NCBI RefSeq assembly: GCF_026240945.1
Contig: NZ_JAPFPY010000032.1
Location: 1-64,000 of the forward strand
Reading direction: 5' to 3'
DNA from: Mycolicibacterium sp. J2
GTDB taxonomy: Bacteria; Actinomycetota; Actinomycetes; Mycobacteriales; Mycobacteriaceae
Length of the DNA: 64,000 nucleotides
Made by a program: the position numbers and the translations under genes. The notes under the pieces were generated by a model. The model was given only the letters and a program-made list of their open reading frames with translations, was not told the DNA's origin and searched no databases. Positions 43,641-51,820 of this stretch are shown here, in pieces. Numbering within the stretch: position 1 is the stretch's first letter; each line of letters begins with the position of its first letter.

Positions 43641-44165
43641 GTGCCGCCAACCCGATTTGACCTCTCGCCGGAGAGCCGCAGGTGGGCCCAGTTGGCGCGC
43701 TACACGTGGGACGTCGACGAGGCGGTGTTGCGTCGACCCGGTGAGCCTGGCTACGCGTTTCGGGGCGCAGCTGGCGGTCGGGTAGAGATGTTCGAGATGG
43801 CCGATGACGGGCCGGGGGAGCGGGTGCTGTACGCGGCCGACGCCACGGTGATGGAGTGCTTTCTGTTCACCGTCGTTGGTGATGATGTGCGCGATGATCT
43901 GGACCTGCCGTACTTGGAATTTCCATCCGCGGCAGCGGATCTCGCGACCGGTTACCGACTGGGCGAGGTGGTGAATGGCGCGCGGACCCTTTTTCGGAGC
44001 AATGCGCCGGTCGCCGCCGCACCTGGTGACCGCGCGAGCTTGTCGGTGTTGGTCCTGTTGTCGCACTGCCTTGGTTACAGCCTGGCCGAGCTCAAGCAGT
44101 CGTTTCTGCACCAGAGCGGGGCGCCGTTGCTGCGGGGAGGGCGATACGCACCGCCGCCGCGATGA
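43641..44165 (+). CDS. Imm61-like immunity protein
   Basis: A 174-residue protein from a GTG at 43641; no ribosome binding site, and TTATCG 10-20 bases upstream suggests a leaderless transcript. The middle (AADATVMECFLFTVVGDDVRDDLDLPYLEFP, then GYRLGEV) follows the Imm61 family pattern, which protects mycobacteria against polymorphic toxins. No toxin gene is adjacent. Family call is tentative. Confidence 0.6.
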   Translation: MPPTRFDLSPESRRWAQLARYTWDVDEAVLRRPGEPGYAFRGAAGGRVEMFEMADDGPGERVLYAADATVMECFLFTVVGDDVRDDLDLPYLEFPSAAADLATGYRLGEVVNGARTLFRSNAPVAAAPGDRASLSVLVLLSHCLGYSLAELKQSFLHQSGAPLLRGGRYAPPPR

Positions 44166-44205
44166 CCGCCGCAGTTGACATGACCCCCGTGCGGTGGCCA
44201 GCTAT

Positions 44206-44565
44206 TCAGCTGGGCCAGAGTCGATTCGGCGGCGACTGGTCGTCAAGGCGGTGATAGACGGTGTGCCCGCATTCTTCGCACGTCCGGCTCGATGTGGCGA
44301 TGGTCCAGTGTCCAGTCGGCGGGGTGCCGCGGCCGCTGTAGGACTGGCCGCGAATGGGGGTTAGACCGTCGTCAGACCAGGGCAGCCCGCAGCGAGGGCA
44401 GTGCATCAGCATGGTGCATATCCAGCGCCCCTCGGCCAGGCGGACCAGCCCGGAGGTGAACCACGACCACGATGCGCCCACACAGCGAGAATCGCACAAA
44501 TGTTCGACCCGGTGCAGCTGGCGCCGGTCCCCGGCCGATGTCCACAGCCGGGGACCGAGCGCCAA
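44206..44565 (-). CDS. Zinc-ribbon protein
   Basis: A 119-residue protein from a TTG at 44565; a Met at 44412 is an alternative start. Paired Cys motifs: HLCDSRC, HCPRCG and TCEECGH, enough for one or two zinc sites. Starts 6 bases after the zinc-finger gene upstream and is probably co-translated with it. Function unknown. Confidence 0.55.
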   Translation of the reverse strand: MALGPRLWTSAGDRRQLHRVEHLCDSRCVGASWSWFTSGLVRLAEGRWICTMLMHCPRCGLPWSDDGLTPIRGQSYSGRGTPPTGHWTIATSSRTCEECGHTVYHRLDDQSPPNRLWPS

Positions 44566-44571
44566 AGGGGG

Positions 44572-45321
44572 TCAGCGGGGCATCGGCCCAGATACACGCG
44601 CGGCGAGGACCTCGTCATCGGTGAAGTCCAAGTCCGACACCGAGTAGATGGTCATCCCGCCCACCTGGGTTCCCCCGCGCCGGGGGATCAGGTCGCCCAA
44701 GGCGCCAACATCGTCACGGTCCTGCGTCCACGGCGTGCCGTCCCGCATCACCAGGACCTCCATCCTGGTGACATCACAACCGGCGTTGCTGCACGCGAGG
44801 GCCAGGCGGCCGGTGTCGCTGTCGCGATCGGCAGGTCCGGGCAGGCAGGTCCGCTCGCCGCAGAAAAGGCACACAGACGCTGCTGTGCGGGCCGCGGGGA
44901 CCGCGCCTGGAATCCAGTCGCCGAACTCCTCGATCAGGCTGGAGATAGGACGTCCAGATACCGGCGCGAACTTGGCCAAGATCCGCACGTCGGTGCGCTC
45001 GGCCGTCGCCTCGGTTCCGTCCTCGACGACAATCACCTCGATCTCCCGAGCATCACACTGGTCGTTGTCGCAGTAAACCTGCACCCGGCGGCGGTCGGGT
45101 CGCAGGTCCCCGCTGGACCGGATGAGGCTGTCGTCGTTTCCGCAGAAGAAGCACGGTGCCGCAATGTCGTGCCGGCCGCGCCGCGCCCAGGGGATCGGGT
45201 GCGAGCGAGGGTCTGGCGCCGGCGCACTATTGCGCGCGACGGCGCGCTTCGCTGCGGGGTACGTCGTGCCGGGGTGCTCACGCATGAACTTGCGTGCAGC
45301 TTCTTTGTGGGATGCTCCCAT
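44572..45321 (-). CDS. Protein with two Cys-rich modules
   Basis: A 249-residue protein with a basic N-terminus and two similar modules, each with CFFCG-type and CDNDQC-type motifs (PCFFCGNDD..VYCDNDQCDAREIEVIV; VCLFCGERT..LACSNAGCDVTRMEVLV), so it carries an internal duplication. Strand-loop zinc binding is likely. GGAGACACC lies before the ATG at 45321. No family recognised; probably nucleic-acid binding. Confidence 0.75.
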   Translation of the reverse strand: MGASHKEAARKFMREHPGTTYPAAKRAVARNSAPAPDPRSHPIPWARRGRHDIAAPCFFCGNDDSLIRSSGDLRPDRRRVQVYCDNDQCDAREIEVIVVEDGTEATAERTDVRILAKFAPVSGRPISSLIEEFGDWIPGAVPAARTAASVCLFCGERTCLPGPADRDSDTGRLALACSNAGCDVTRMEVLVMRDGTPWTQDRDDVGALGDLIPRRGGTQVGGMTIYSVSDLDFTDDEVLAARVSGPMPR

Positions 45322-45543
45322 GGGGTGTCTCCGTAAACTGATCGTTGGCAGCGCCCTGTACCCGCAGCCACTTCAGTGACGGGATTCCCGCAGATCCTCA
45401 AGGGGTCTTGCCCTCAATGCCGCTGGCGGTACAGGCACCACAACGACTCGGGGTCAGCCATGCGAGACGGCTCTGGTTGCCAGTATACGGGCCGCGCCGG
45501 GAGTGCGCGGCGAACTCTCCACAGCCCGCTGAATGGGAATAGA

Positions 45544-45565
45544 CTTGTTCCACTTTCGGAACAAG
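45544..45565. promoter_or_regulatory. Perfect palindromic operator
   Basis: CTTGTTCC and GGAACAAG separated by 6 bases, ending 16 bases before the ATG at 45582. A typical site for a dimeric repressor, most likely autoregulation of the following small HTH-like protein. Confidence 0.65.
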
Positions 45566-45581
45566 GACAGAGGTCGGGCCC

Positions 45582-45947
45582 ATGGAGACCACTGGCAGTG
45601 CCACACCGACCGAGGACGCCGTTCGTCGACGGCTCGCTCAGATGCGCGAGCTGCTCGATAGGGCAGAAGCGACACTCGCCGCCACGCCCATCGACCGGCA
45701 AGGGGATGCGGCGGCTATCCGGGCTGACTACCTGGCAAAGCTGCAAAGGCTGTCGGGGTGGGCACTACGCGAAGCTGTGGCCGATGGGCTGCTGCACGGA
45801 ATGACCTGGCGGTGGATGGGCACCGTCTGCCAGCTGCCGGTCGGTACGCTGCACCGGCAGTACAAGGCTGGTGGCCGGATCGTTGTTCGTGACAACGTGA
45901 CTCAAACGATTGATTACGCTGACCCGCAGGATGCTTCGATCGGCTGA
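45582..45947 (+). CDS. Small putative DNA-binding protein
   Basis: A 121-residue protein. N-terminal coiled coil (DAVRRRLAQMRELLDRAEATL), then a helix-turn-helix-like stretch (WALREAVADGLLHGMTWRWM, GTVCQLPVGTLHRQYKAGG). AGGACAGAGG precedes the ATG. No family assigned. It lies behind a perfect palindrome. Confidence 0.7.
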   Translation: METTGSATPTEDAVRRRLAQMRELLDRAEATLAATPIDRQGDAAAIRADYLAKLQRLSGWALREAVADGLLHGMTWRWMGTVCQLPVGTLHRQYKAGGRIVVRDNVTQTIDYADPQDASIG

Positions 45948-45987
45948 CCGCTGGCCCGGGTCTGCTGTCAGTGACGCAGGGGACGCT

Positions 45988-46626
45988 CTAGTCGTCAAGA
46001 AGATCAACCAGTCCGGCAAGCTCCGAAAGTAGCTCTCGCACCATAGAATACGGGCCACCGACGACGACTCCGAGCAGCGCTGCCCGAGCGTCACCCGGTA
46101 TCCAGTGCCCGTACATCTGTTCGTCGAGGAATGTGCGTGTCCCGTGCCGACGCTCGAACCTGGTGCGAACCGTCCAGCCGCTTTCCCCATACGCCTCCGG
46201 ATACAGGTTGAGGTCGGCGCCGGCGGCCGAGGTCGCACCTGAACGCTCCAAGACGTAGCTCTTTTCGCATCGCGTGTGATCGAGAACGAGCATCGCTGCG
46301 ATCTCCCTCATCAACGGGTACTCCCAGGCCTTGTCCCGATACCCGCTCGCAAAGAACGCCGCCCCCGCGGGCACATCGAGACCCGTCTCCAACACCGCTT
46401 GCAGCTTGCGAACGTCAAACCCTCGGTAGAGACCACGACCATCGCCAAATGGCGGCAACCACTTAGGAACGTCGCGCTTGGCGGAGCTTTCTGTGTACCA
46501 GATCCCGATATCTGCTGATTGCGCCACGAGCTTGGTGTCGCGCCGGTCCGGCAGGCCGCGGCGCTCCCATTCCTCGGCGATCAACAGCTTGGTAGCGGAC
46601 GGGTAGGTGCCAGGCTTGACGGTCAT
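45988..46626 (-). CDS. Possible ADP-ribosyltransferase-like protein
   Basis: A 212-residue protein. GRGLYRGF (Arg about 68), GAAFFASGYRDKAWEYP (FFAS about 91-94) and FLDEQMYGHWIPGDARAALLG (DEQM about 168-171) occur in the order expected for an R-S-E class ADP-ribosyltransferase, with the Glu-x-Glu region altered. Its ATG overlaps the stop of the XRE-regulator gene, a typical toxin-antitoxin layout. Family call is by motif order only. Confidence 0.5.
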   Translation of the reverse strand: MTVKPGTYPSATKLLIAEEWERRGLPDRRDTKLVAQSADIGIWYTESSAKRDVPKWLPPFGDGRGLYRGFDVRKLQAVLETGLDVPAGAAFFASGYRDKAWEYPLMREIAAMLVLDHTRCEKSYVLERSGATSAAGADLNLYPEAYGESGWTVRTRFERRHGTRTFLDEQMYGHWIPGDARAALLGVVVGGPYSMVRELLSELAGLVDLLDD

Positions 46627-47831
46627 GACTGCAGTAGCCGTTCGAGAGGGGTGGCGGATGCTGTAGCCGATGGGGTCGGGGTATCCATGATGGCGGCGTG
46701 GACGGCGGTCTCGATCATGTTGGCGGGGTCGTCAGACGGTCGGTGGCGGTCGTACTGCTCGCTGGTGGCCCCTTCGGGGGCGCTGGTGATGGTGACTGAG
46801 AGGGGCACGGTGAGATTGAGCTCGCGCAGCTTGGCCTCTATAGCTGCCGTGAGCCGTTGGGCGTAGTCGGCGTAATCGGTCTGACGCTGAGATTCCAATG
46901 CCGTTGATAGAGAATCGATTTCGTCGAGCGCCTGTTCGTAGGCTATCTCGCCTGGTGTGTCGGGCCGGCTGTTGCGGGCTTCCTCGGCCAGTTCCTCGTA
47001 GACGGCCCACGCGTCTTGGTCGATGTTGCTGGGCCAGTCGAGAATCGGGGCAACCTTTAGGTTGCCGTCGTTATCGACGCTGAGCCAGTCGATGCCGGCG
47101 ATGCGCGGATCGTCGGGCTTGAAGGGCCCGGGCGGGATGTCGTCGGGGAGTGGGACAGCGCTCTGCCGATCGCCTAGGGCCTGCTCGGCCCGTTGGTAAT
47201 CGTCTTCGCTGGTGTCACCGGTCAGCGGCAACACTTCTTCAACCCAGAGGTCGACGATCACCGGCTCGGTGCGGTGGCGCATCAAGTCCCGGTCGTCAAA
47301 CGCGGTGGACTGCAGGGTCTGTCGAACGCGTTCGGCTTCCCAGGAGCCAGGACGGCCGGCAAGACTGGCTTCGATACCGCCCGCGTTGGCGGCGGCGCCG
47401 GCTAAGGCGAGGGTGACGAACTCCGCCCAGTCGATGGGTAACGCGGATCGCGGGTCGGGGTCTGGCTCCCACTGTCCTGAACTCGTCTGGCGCATAGGCT
47501 GATTGGTGAGCCGTTGCGCTTCGGTGAGGACGTCGATCGCGTCGTGAAGTATCTCGCCGTACGGCCGCACCGCCTTGTCCTCGGTGGGCGTTAGATACCC
47601 CGAATCATGCAGGGCGGCGGCTAGGACCTGGCGGTATGGGCGCCCGATTTCCGTCGCCAGTGCGCGCAGGTTGGCCGCTTTTGGTAGCGCCGCCAATTCT
47701 CCTGTGCGCCATTGGATTAGAGATTGGCGTGTGATCCCGATGCGTTGGGCCAGGCCTGAGTCGGTGGCACTGTGAGTGCGCTTGTAGTCGTCAATCAGCT
47801 GACCGAGCTGACGCTTAAGTGGCGTTGCCAT
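46623..47831 (-). CDS. XRE-type regulator with long C-terminal region
   Basis: A 402-residue protein. N-terminal helix-turn-helix (DSGLAQRIGITRQSLIQWRTGE, residues about 22-43), then a long, mostly acidic region without a known fold. It is translationally coupled to the ADP-ribosyltransferase-like protein, suggesting a regulator/antitoxin role. Upstream are two CATACGT repeats and a GTTGCC inverted pair, plausible operators. Confidence 0.75.
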   Translation of the reverse strand: MATPLKRQLGQLIDDYKRTHSATDSGLAQRIGITRQSLIQWRTGELAALPKAANLRALATEIGRPYRQVLAAALHDSGYLTPTEDKAVRPYGEILHDAIDVLTEAQRLTNQPMRQTSSGQWEPDPDPRSALPIDWAEFVTLALAGAAANAGGIEASLAGRPGSWEAERVRQTLQSTAFDDRDLMRHRTEPVIVDLWVEEVLPLTGDTSEDDYQRAEQALGDRQSAVPLPDDIPPGPFKPDDPRIAGIDWLSVDNDGNLKVAPILDWPSNIDQDAWAVYEELAEEARNSRPDTPGEIAYEQALDEIDSLSTALESQRQTDYADYAQRLTAAIEAKLRELNLTVPLSVTITSAPEGATSEQYDRHRPSDDPANMIETAVHAAIMDTPTPSATASATPLERLLQS

Positions 47832-47895
47832 ACGTCTCAGCGTGCGCTATGTTCATCAGAGTGTCAAGTGGCAACATACGTAACTGTAAGGTGTT

Positions 47896-47923
47896 ACCTG
47901 ACATAATCTCTGTTATCTGACAC
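47896..47923. other. Xer/dif-like 28-base site 1
   Basis: An 11-6-11 arrangement: arm ACCTGACATAA, 6-base centre TCTCTG, arm TTATCTGACAC. On the minus strand TTATGTCAGGT is one base from the actinobacterial dif arm TTATGTCAAGT. It lies 28 bases after the 3' end of the recombinase gene. Confidence 0.65.
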
Positions 47924-47950
47924 TGGGCCCGTGCAGTTGACGGCGTGTTT

Positions 47951-49000
47951 TCAAGACTTCCGGTCAGGGGAGTGCGGCGACGTCTCTTTGGGTGATTCGA
48001 GGAGCCCGTAGAGGGGGTTTTGGGCTGCGGCTGCGCGAATCTCAACGCCGGCGGCGGTGACGTAGCGTTGTGAGGTGGCCATGGACTCGTGGCCGAGCAG
48101 CTTCATGAGCTGGTAGACGTTGACGCCGCTATTGGCGAGCTCGGTGGCGAAGCTGTGCCTTAGTCCATGGGTGAGAGCTCCCCGAGCTCTGTCGCTGTCG
48201 ACGCCTGCGCGGCGGAATGCTCGCAGGATTCGGTATTGCAGTGTGCCGCGGGTGATCCGGTTGCCGTCGGGCCCGACGAACAACGGCGCGGATGGCGCCC
48301 ACCAGCTAAGGCGCCCACCTCGGGCGGAACGCCGCTTGACCGTGGCGGGGAACCTCGTCGCACGACTATCCAGGTAATCCTCGAGAACCTCGACCAGCGC
48401 GGCTCCGATAGGCAGGTGGCGGTCTTTACCGCCTTTGCCGCGGACGTGAATGATGGCGGTGTTGTGATCGGCGGGTCGGATGTCGCCGATATTCGCGCGG
48501 AGAAGTTCGTCGGCGCGAAGCCCGGCGAGCAGAGAAGTCAGGATGATCGCCTTATCGCGCGCCACCCAGTCGCTGGCGCGGTGCTCGCGGTCTTCGCTAA
48601 GGGTGTCGAGCAGCCGTTTGAGCGTGTTCGGCGAAAGGCTTTTCGGCAGTGTCTTGGCGATCTTGGGTCGGCCCACCATCGGCATCGGATTAGCCGGAAT
48701 GAGTTCGCAGGTGAACAGGAAAGCGCACAATACGTTCCAGGTCGACCAGCACCGCTGGATCGAGGCCGCCTCGTGAGTTTGGGCGTACTGCGCGAATGCA
48801 CTGCGCATGCTTGCAGTTGTTATGTCGCTCAACGGCATTGCTGACAGGTCGCTGCCGCTTCCGACGATGAGCGCGGCGATGGCGTCGAAGTCCTGGCGGT
48901 AGGCCTTCATCGTGTGTGCCGACGGTTTGCGGGTGCCACGGTCGGCCAGAGACGCCGCGAGCCACTCGGGCCGCTCGCGGGTTTCCTGGACACCCTCCAT
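47951..49000 (-). CDS. XerC/D-type tyrosine recombinase
   Basis: A 349-residue recombinase with an N-terminal core-binding domain and catalytic motifs AGLRADELL, KGGKDRHLP, THGLRHSFATELA and LLGHESMATSQRYVTA (nucleophile Tyr). It is bracketed by two 28-base Xer-type sites, the upstream one a perfect dyad. Likely roles: dimer resolution of the replicon or integration at dif. The start site lacks a strong ribosome binding site. Confidence 0.9.
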   Translation of the reverse strand: MEGVQETRERPEWLAASLADRGTRKPSAHTMKAYRQDFDAIAALIVGSGSDLSAMPLSDITTASMRSAFAQYAQTHEAASIQRCWSTWNVLCAFLFTCELIPANPMPMVGRPKIAKTLPKSLSPNTLKRLLDTLSEDREHRASDWVARDKAIILTSLLAGLRADELLRANIGDIRPADHNTAIIHVRGKGGKDRHLPIGAALVEVLEDYLDSRATRFPATVKRRSARGGRLSWWAPSAPLFVGPDGNRITRGTLQYRILRAFRRAGVDSDRARGALTHGLRHSFATELANSGVNVYQLMKLLGHESMATSQRYVTAAGVEIRAAAAQNPLYGLLESPKETSPHSPDRKS

Positions 49001-49018
49001 ACCATTAGCCTAGCTTAG

Positions 49019-49046
49019 TTCGTGGATAACGAATGTTATCCACGAA
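49019..49046. other. Perfect-dyad Xer-type site
   Basis: TTCGTGGATAA, centre CGAATG, TTATCCACGAA: perfect 11-base inverted arms around 6 bases, beginning 19 bases upstream of the recombinase start. It could be the recombination core or an operator for the recombinase gene. Confidence 0.7.
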
Positions 49047-49328
49047 GGTGCTGCGTGTCGCCTGGGGCAGGGGAGGGTCCCGACGTTCGCGGCCGAGGCC
49101 GCGATTACTCGGGCCTTCGGATCACCACCAGGCCCCCCCGCCCGCGCGCGGATCCGGGGCATCTCATTGCCACTCCAATGATCAGCCTTCGACTTTGAGC
49201 TGAAGGGACACGAACAGCGACAACACTTTTCATCGCTCAGCGACGGCTGCCGTGTCGGCTGGACCCGCGGCTAGTGCCGAGGTCTACGAGTGGCGGTCGA
49301 GTCAAAACGCTAGGCGCCCCCTGCCCGA

Positions 49329-49967
49329 TCAGAAATCGTATGCAGGGTCAGCGTCGAGGATTCTCGCGAACATCGCTGTCAGCCCTGAGAGGTCGGATTC
49401 GGCTCGCGCAGCGTGGCATGCGCTGTGCAGCTCGGTCAGGTCGGTCTTCTGCCAGTCGAGGCCGACGCCGCGTTCTGAGAGGAGCAGGTCGAAGAACTCG
49501 CGGGTGGAGCGGCCGTTGCCCTCACGGAAGGGATGGGCGAAGTTCGCATAGTCGTACAGGTAGGCGACGGTGCCGGCGAGCTCGGCCTCGGGAACATCCC
49601 TGAGCCGGTCGAGACGGTGGACCTCAGCGGCGACATGAGCCATCGGCTGACTGAGGCTGCCCGGGGGACAGAATGACTCGCCGCCCTTCTCGATGCCGAC
49701 TGTCCGCAGATCACCCGCCCAGACGTACACGTCTTGAAAGAGCTGCCGGTGGATCGCGCACAGGTACGGCAAATCATATGTACGGTCACCCAGAATTTCG
49801 GGGGCCTCGCGAAGTTCGATAACCCGTGCCTCGACAAGATCGTTCTCGGCGTCCCGCAGCGCCTCCGTTGCCTGGGCACCGACACGATTCCTCAGAACGT
49901 TTGTGCCAGGAATGAAATAGCCCCGCCAATTCTGTTCGAGATCGCCGGTATCCCAGGGATGCGGCAC
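49329..49967 (-). CDS. fic: Fic-domain AMP transferase toxin
   Basis: A 212-residue Fic protein with the catalytic loop HPFREGNGR (residues about 145-153), His and Arg intact, and the flap region before it. Fic enzymes transfer AMP to target proteins and arrest growth when freed from their antitoxin. The small gene 11 bases upstream encodes the matching antitoxin. Confidence 0.92.
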   Translation of the reverse strand: MPHPWDTGDLEQNWRGYFIPGTNVLRNRVGAQATEALRDAENDLVEARVIELREAPEILGDRTYDLPYLCAIHRQLFQDVYVWAGDLRTVGIEKGGESFCPPGSLSQPMAHVAAEVHRLDRLRDVPEAELAGTVAYLYDYANFAHPFREGNGRSTREFFDLLLSERGVGLDWQKTDLTELHSACHAARAESDLSGLTAMFARILDADPAYDF

Positions 49968-49978
49968 TCCGGGCTCGA

Positions 49979-50161
49979 TTACGTCAGGTTGTACCGTCGC
50001 CGAACGCGATCGCCCAGCTCAGCGGCGGTGATGGTTCCACGGGCGTAGGCAACCTGGTCGGCGCGCGTGGCGTTGGTGCTGCGGGAACCTTCAAGTTCAG
50101 TGCTACGGCGGATCGCCCGCACGGCCTTCACCCGGCGCTTGGCCTTCTGCAGCTCGGTCAC
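49979..50161 (-). CDS. Fic antitoxin (VbhA-type)
   Basis: A 60-residue basic protein. The inhibitory motif S/T-x3-E-G/N is present as STELEG, followed by ADQVAYARGTITAAELGDRV, typical of class I Fic antitoxins. GTG at 50161 with AGGTGG upstream; a TTG six codons earlier is less likely. It precedes the Fic gene, as usual for such pairs. Confidence 0.8.
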   Translation of the reverse strand: MTELQKAKRRVKAVRAIRRSTELEGSRSTNATRADQVAYARGTITAAELGDRVRRRYNLT

Positions 50162-50728
50162 TTGGAATACCACCTTCAACGGAGTCCATCCAGACTAGTC
50201 GACGCAGCCGACATCGGATGGAGGCGCGGGTACACGGCGTGCAGGTCGCCGTCGGTCATCAACGCTGGCACCGGATGTGCGCTGATGTCGTACGGCGTGC
50301 CTGCGGGTCCGGGTTATCCAGTGTCGCCGATATCGAATACCTGAGCCATCATGCTGCCGGCGCGATCGTGCACTCTGCTGTTCACGTCACGGTCGGCGGA
50401 CGGGATCGACAGCATCGATATCCTCTGGCTTCGCGATGGTGCGCGCCTGGCCGTGGTCGTTCGTTTCAACGCTGTCGTCATTTGTGCACTGCCGACCAAC
50501 TGGTCCGTCCGTACTGCAAAGGTCAGCGGTTGATAGGCATGTACAGACAGCAGAGGGCTCGGGGCTCGGCACCTCTCGCGCGTCCGAGCGACGTAGTCGG
50601 CAGTTATCGGCAGTACTGGCTTTGGTCGACAGGCAGCATCTCCTAAGGTGCCTGGTCATGGTCCAGGTTGGCGTTCACTCAGGGCGTAGCGGTCATCGGG
50701 ATGACACGAGACGATCTCAGAAAGAATC
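50162..50728. other. Intergenic region, no clear gene
   Basis: About 570 bases between the Fic antitoxin and the truncated helicase. Several frames of 60-140 residues are open, but none has a start signal or recognisable motif. Confidence 0.45.
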
Positions 50729-51019
50729 GTGAGCATGGACTTCGACCGGCTCCTGAAGGAGTCAGCACAGACCGCGCCCATAGAGCCGCGCGAGTTGTAC
50801 GCGTCGTTGCCGAACAAGGCGGATGGTTACGGATATCTGCGCGATGTTCAAGGCCAGGTGCTGTCGAAGTGGCATGCTCGACGCGACGAGCGCGATCTGA
50901 TCATCAAGGTGAACACTGGTGCGGGAAAGACTATCGACGGCCTGGTGATCCTGCAGAGCTACCCGAACGCGGGCAAGGTTCCGGCGTTGTATGTGGCACC
51001 GAACAAGTATTTGGCGTGA
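50729..51019 (+). pseudogene. 5' fragment of a DEAD/DEAH-type helicase
   Basis: A 96-residue frame (ATG option at 50735). It ends at ALYVAPNKYLA, just after Walker A (KVNTGAGKT) and the first strand of the motor domain, so most of the protein is missing. The break coincides with the start of the IS21-like remnant. The N-terminus differs from the helicase at 1204-4200, so it is a separate family. Confidence 0.8.
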
Positions 51020-51820
51020 CGCTGACGCTGACGAGCTCATCGCCCGTCAGGCCCCGGCTGCTCAAGGCCCCGCGCATCGCCGAGCACCACCACCGGCTGG
51101 CCGAGCAGGGCCGCGGCGCCGGCTGGTCGCTGGGGGACTATCTTGGCGCAGTGTTGGCGGTGGAATCGAATGCCCGCGCGGAATCCGGAGCCCGGCAACG
51201 GATTCGGTATGCCGGGGTTTCCGGCGATCAAGACGATAACCGACTTCACCACCCAACCCGCCGTCGACCGCGCTCAGATCGCCCGCTTGGAGGCCGGCGG
51301 GTGGCTCGCCGAAGCCCGCAACATCGTCCTGCTCGGTCCGCCCGGTACTGGCAAGACGCATCTGGCCACCGCGCTGGCGATCGCGGCCGCCCACCCCGGG
51401 CACCGCGTCGCGTTCGCCCCGGCCACCGGCTGGATCACCCGACTGGCCGACGCGTATCGCACCAACCGCCTCCAGGCCGAACTGCGCAAGATCAGCCGCT
51501 ACGGGCTCATCGTGATCGACGAGGTCGGCTACATCCCGTTCGACACCGAAGCGGTCAACCTGTTCTTTCAGCTGATCTCCACTCGGAACGAGGAGTCCTC
51601 GATCGTCCTAACTTCCAACCTGCCGTTCTCCCGTTGGGGTCGGGTCTTCGGCGAGGCCACCATCGCCTCGGCGATAATCGATCGGATCGTGCACCACGCC
51701 GACATCATCGCCCTCAAAGGTGCCAGCTACCGCATCAAGCACACCGCGATCGAATCCCTACCCTCCGCGGAAGCCGATCGTCAGGCAGACTCCACCGCGT
51801 AAACCTGCTCACTTTCGAGC
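51012..51820 (+). mobile_element. IS21-family remnant
   Basis: Contains only an istB-like gene; the istA transposase is absent. The 3' end has the typical CTGCTCACTTTCGA motif and is cut by an IS30-family element. The 5' end is fused to the truncated helicase. Confidence 0.75.
51016..51802 (+). pseudogene. istB-like ATPase, frameshifted
   Basis: The N-terminal part (LLKAPRIAEHHHRLAEQ...GARQRIRYAG) and the C-terminal part (FPAIKTITDF, GPPGTGKTHLATALA, LIVIDEVGY) lie in different frames. They join if one G is removed from the GGGG run at 51214-51217. IstB is the ATPase helper of IS21 transposition. The Walker motifs are intact in the second frame, which can start at an internal ATG at 51143 or later. 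Confidence 0.8.
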
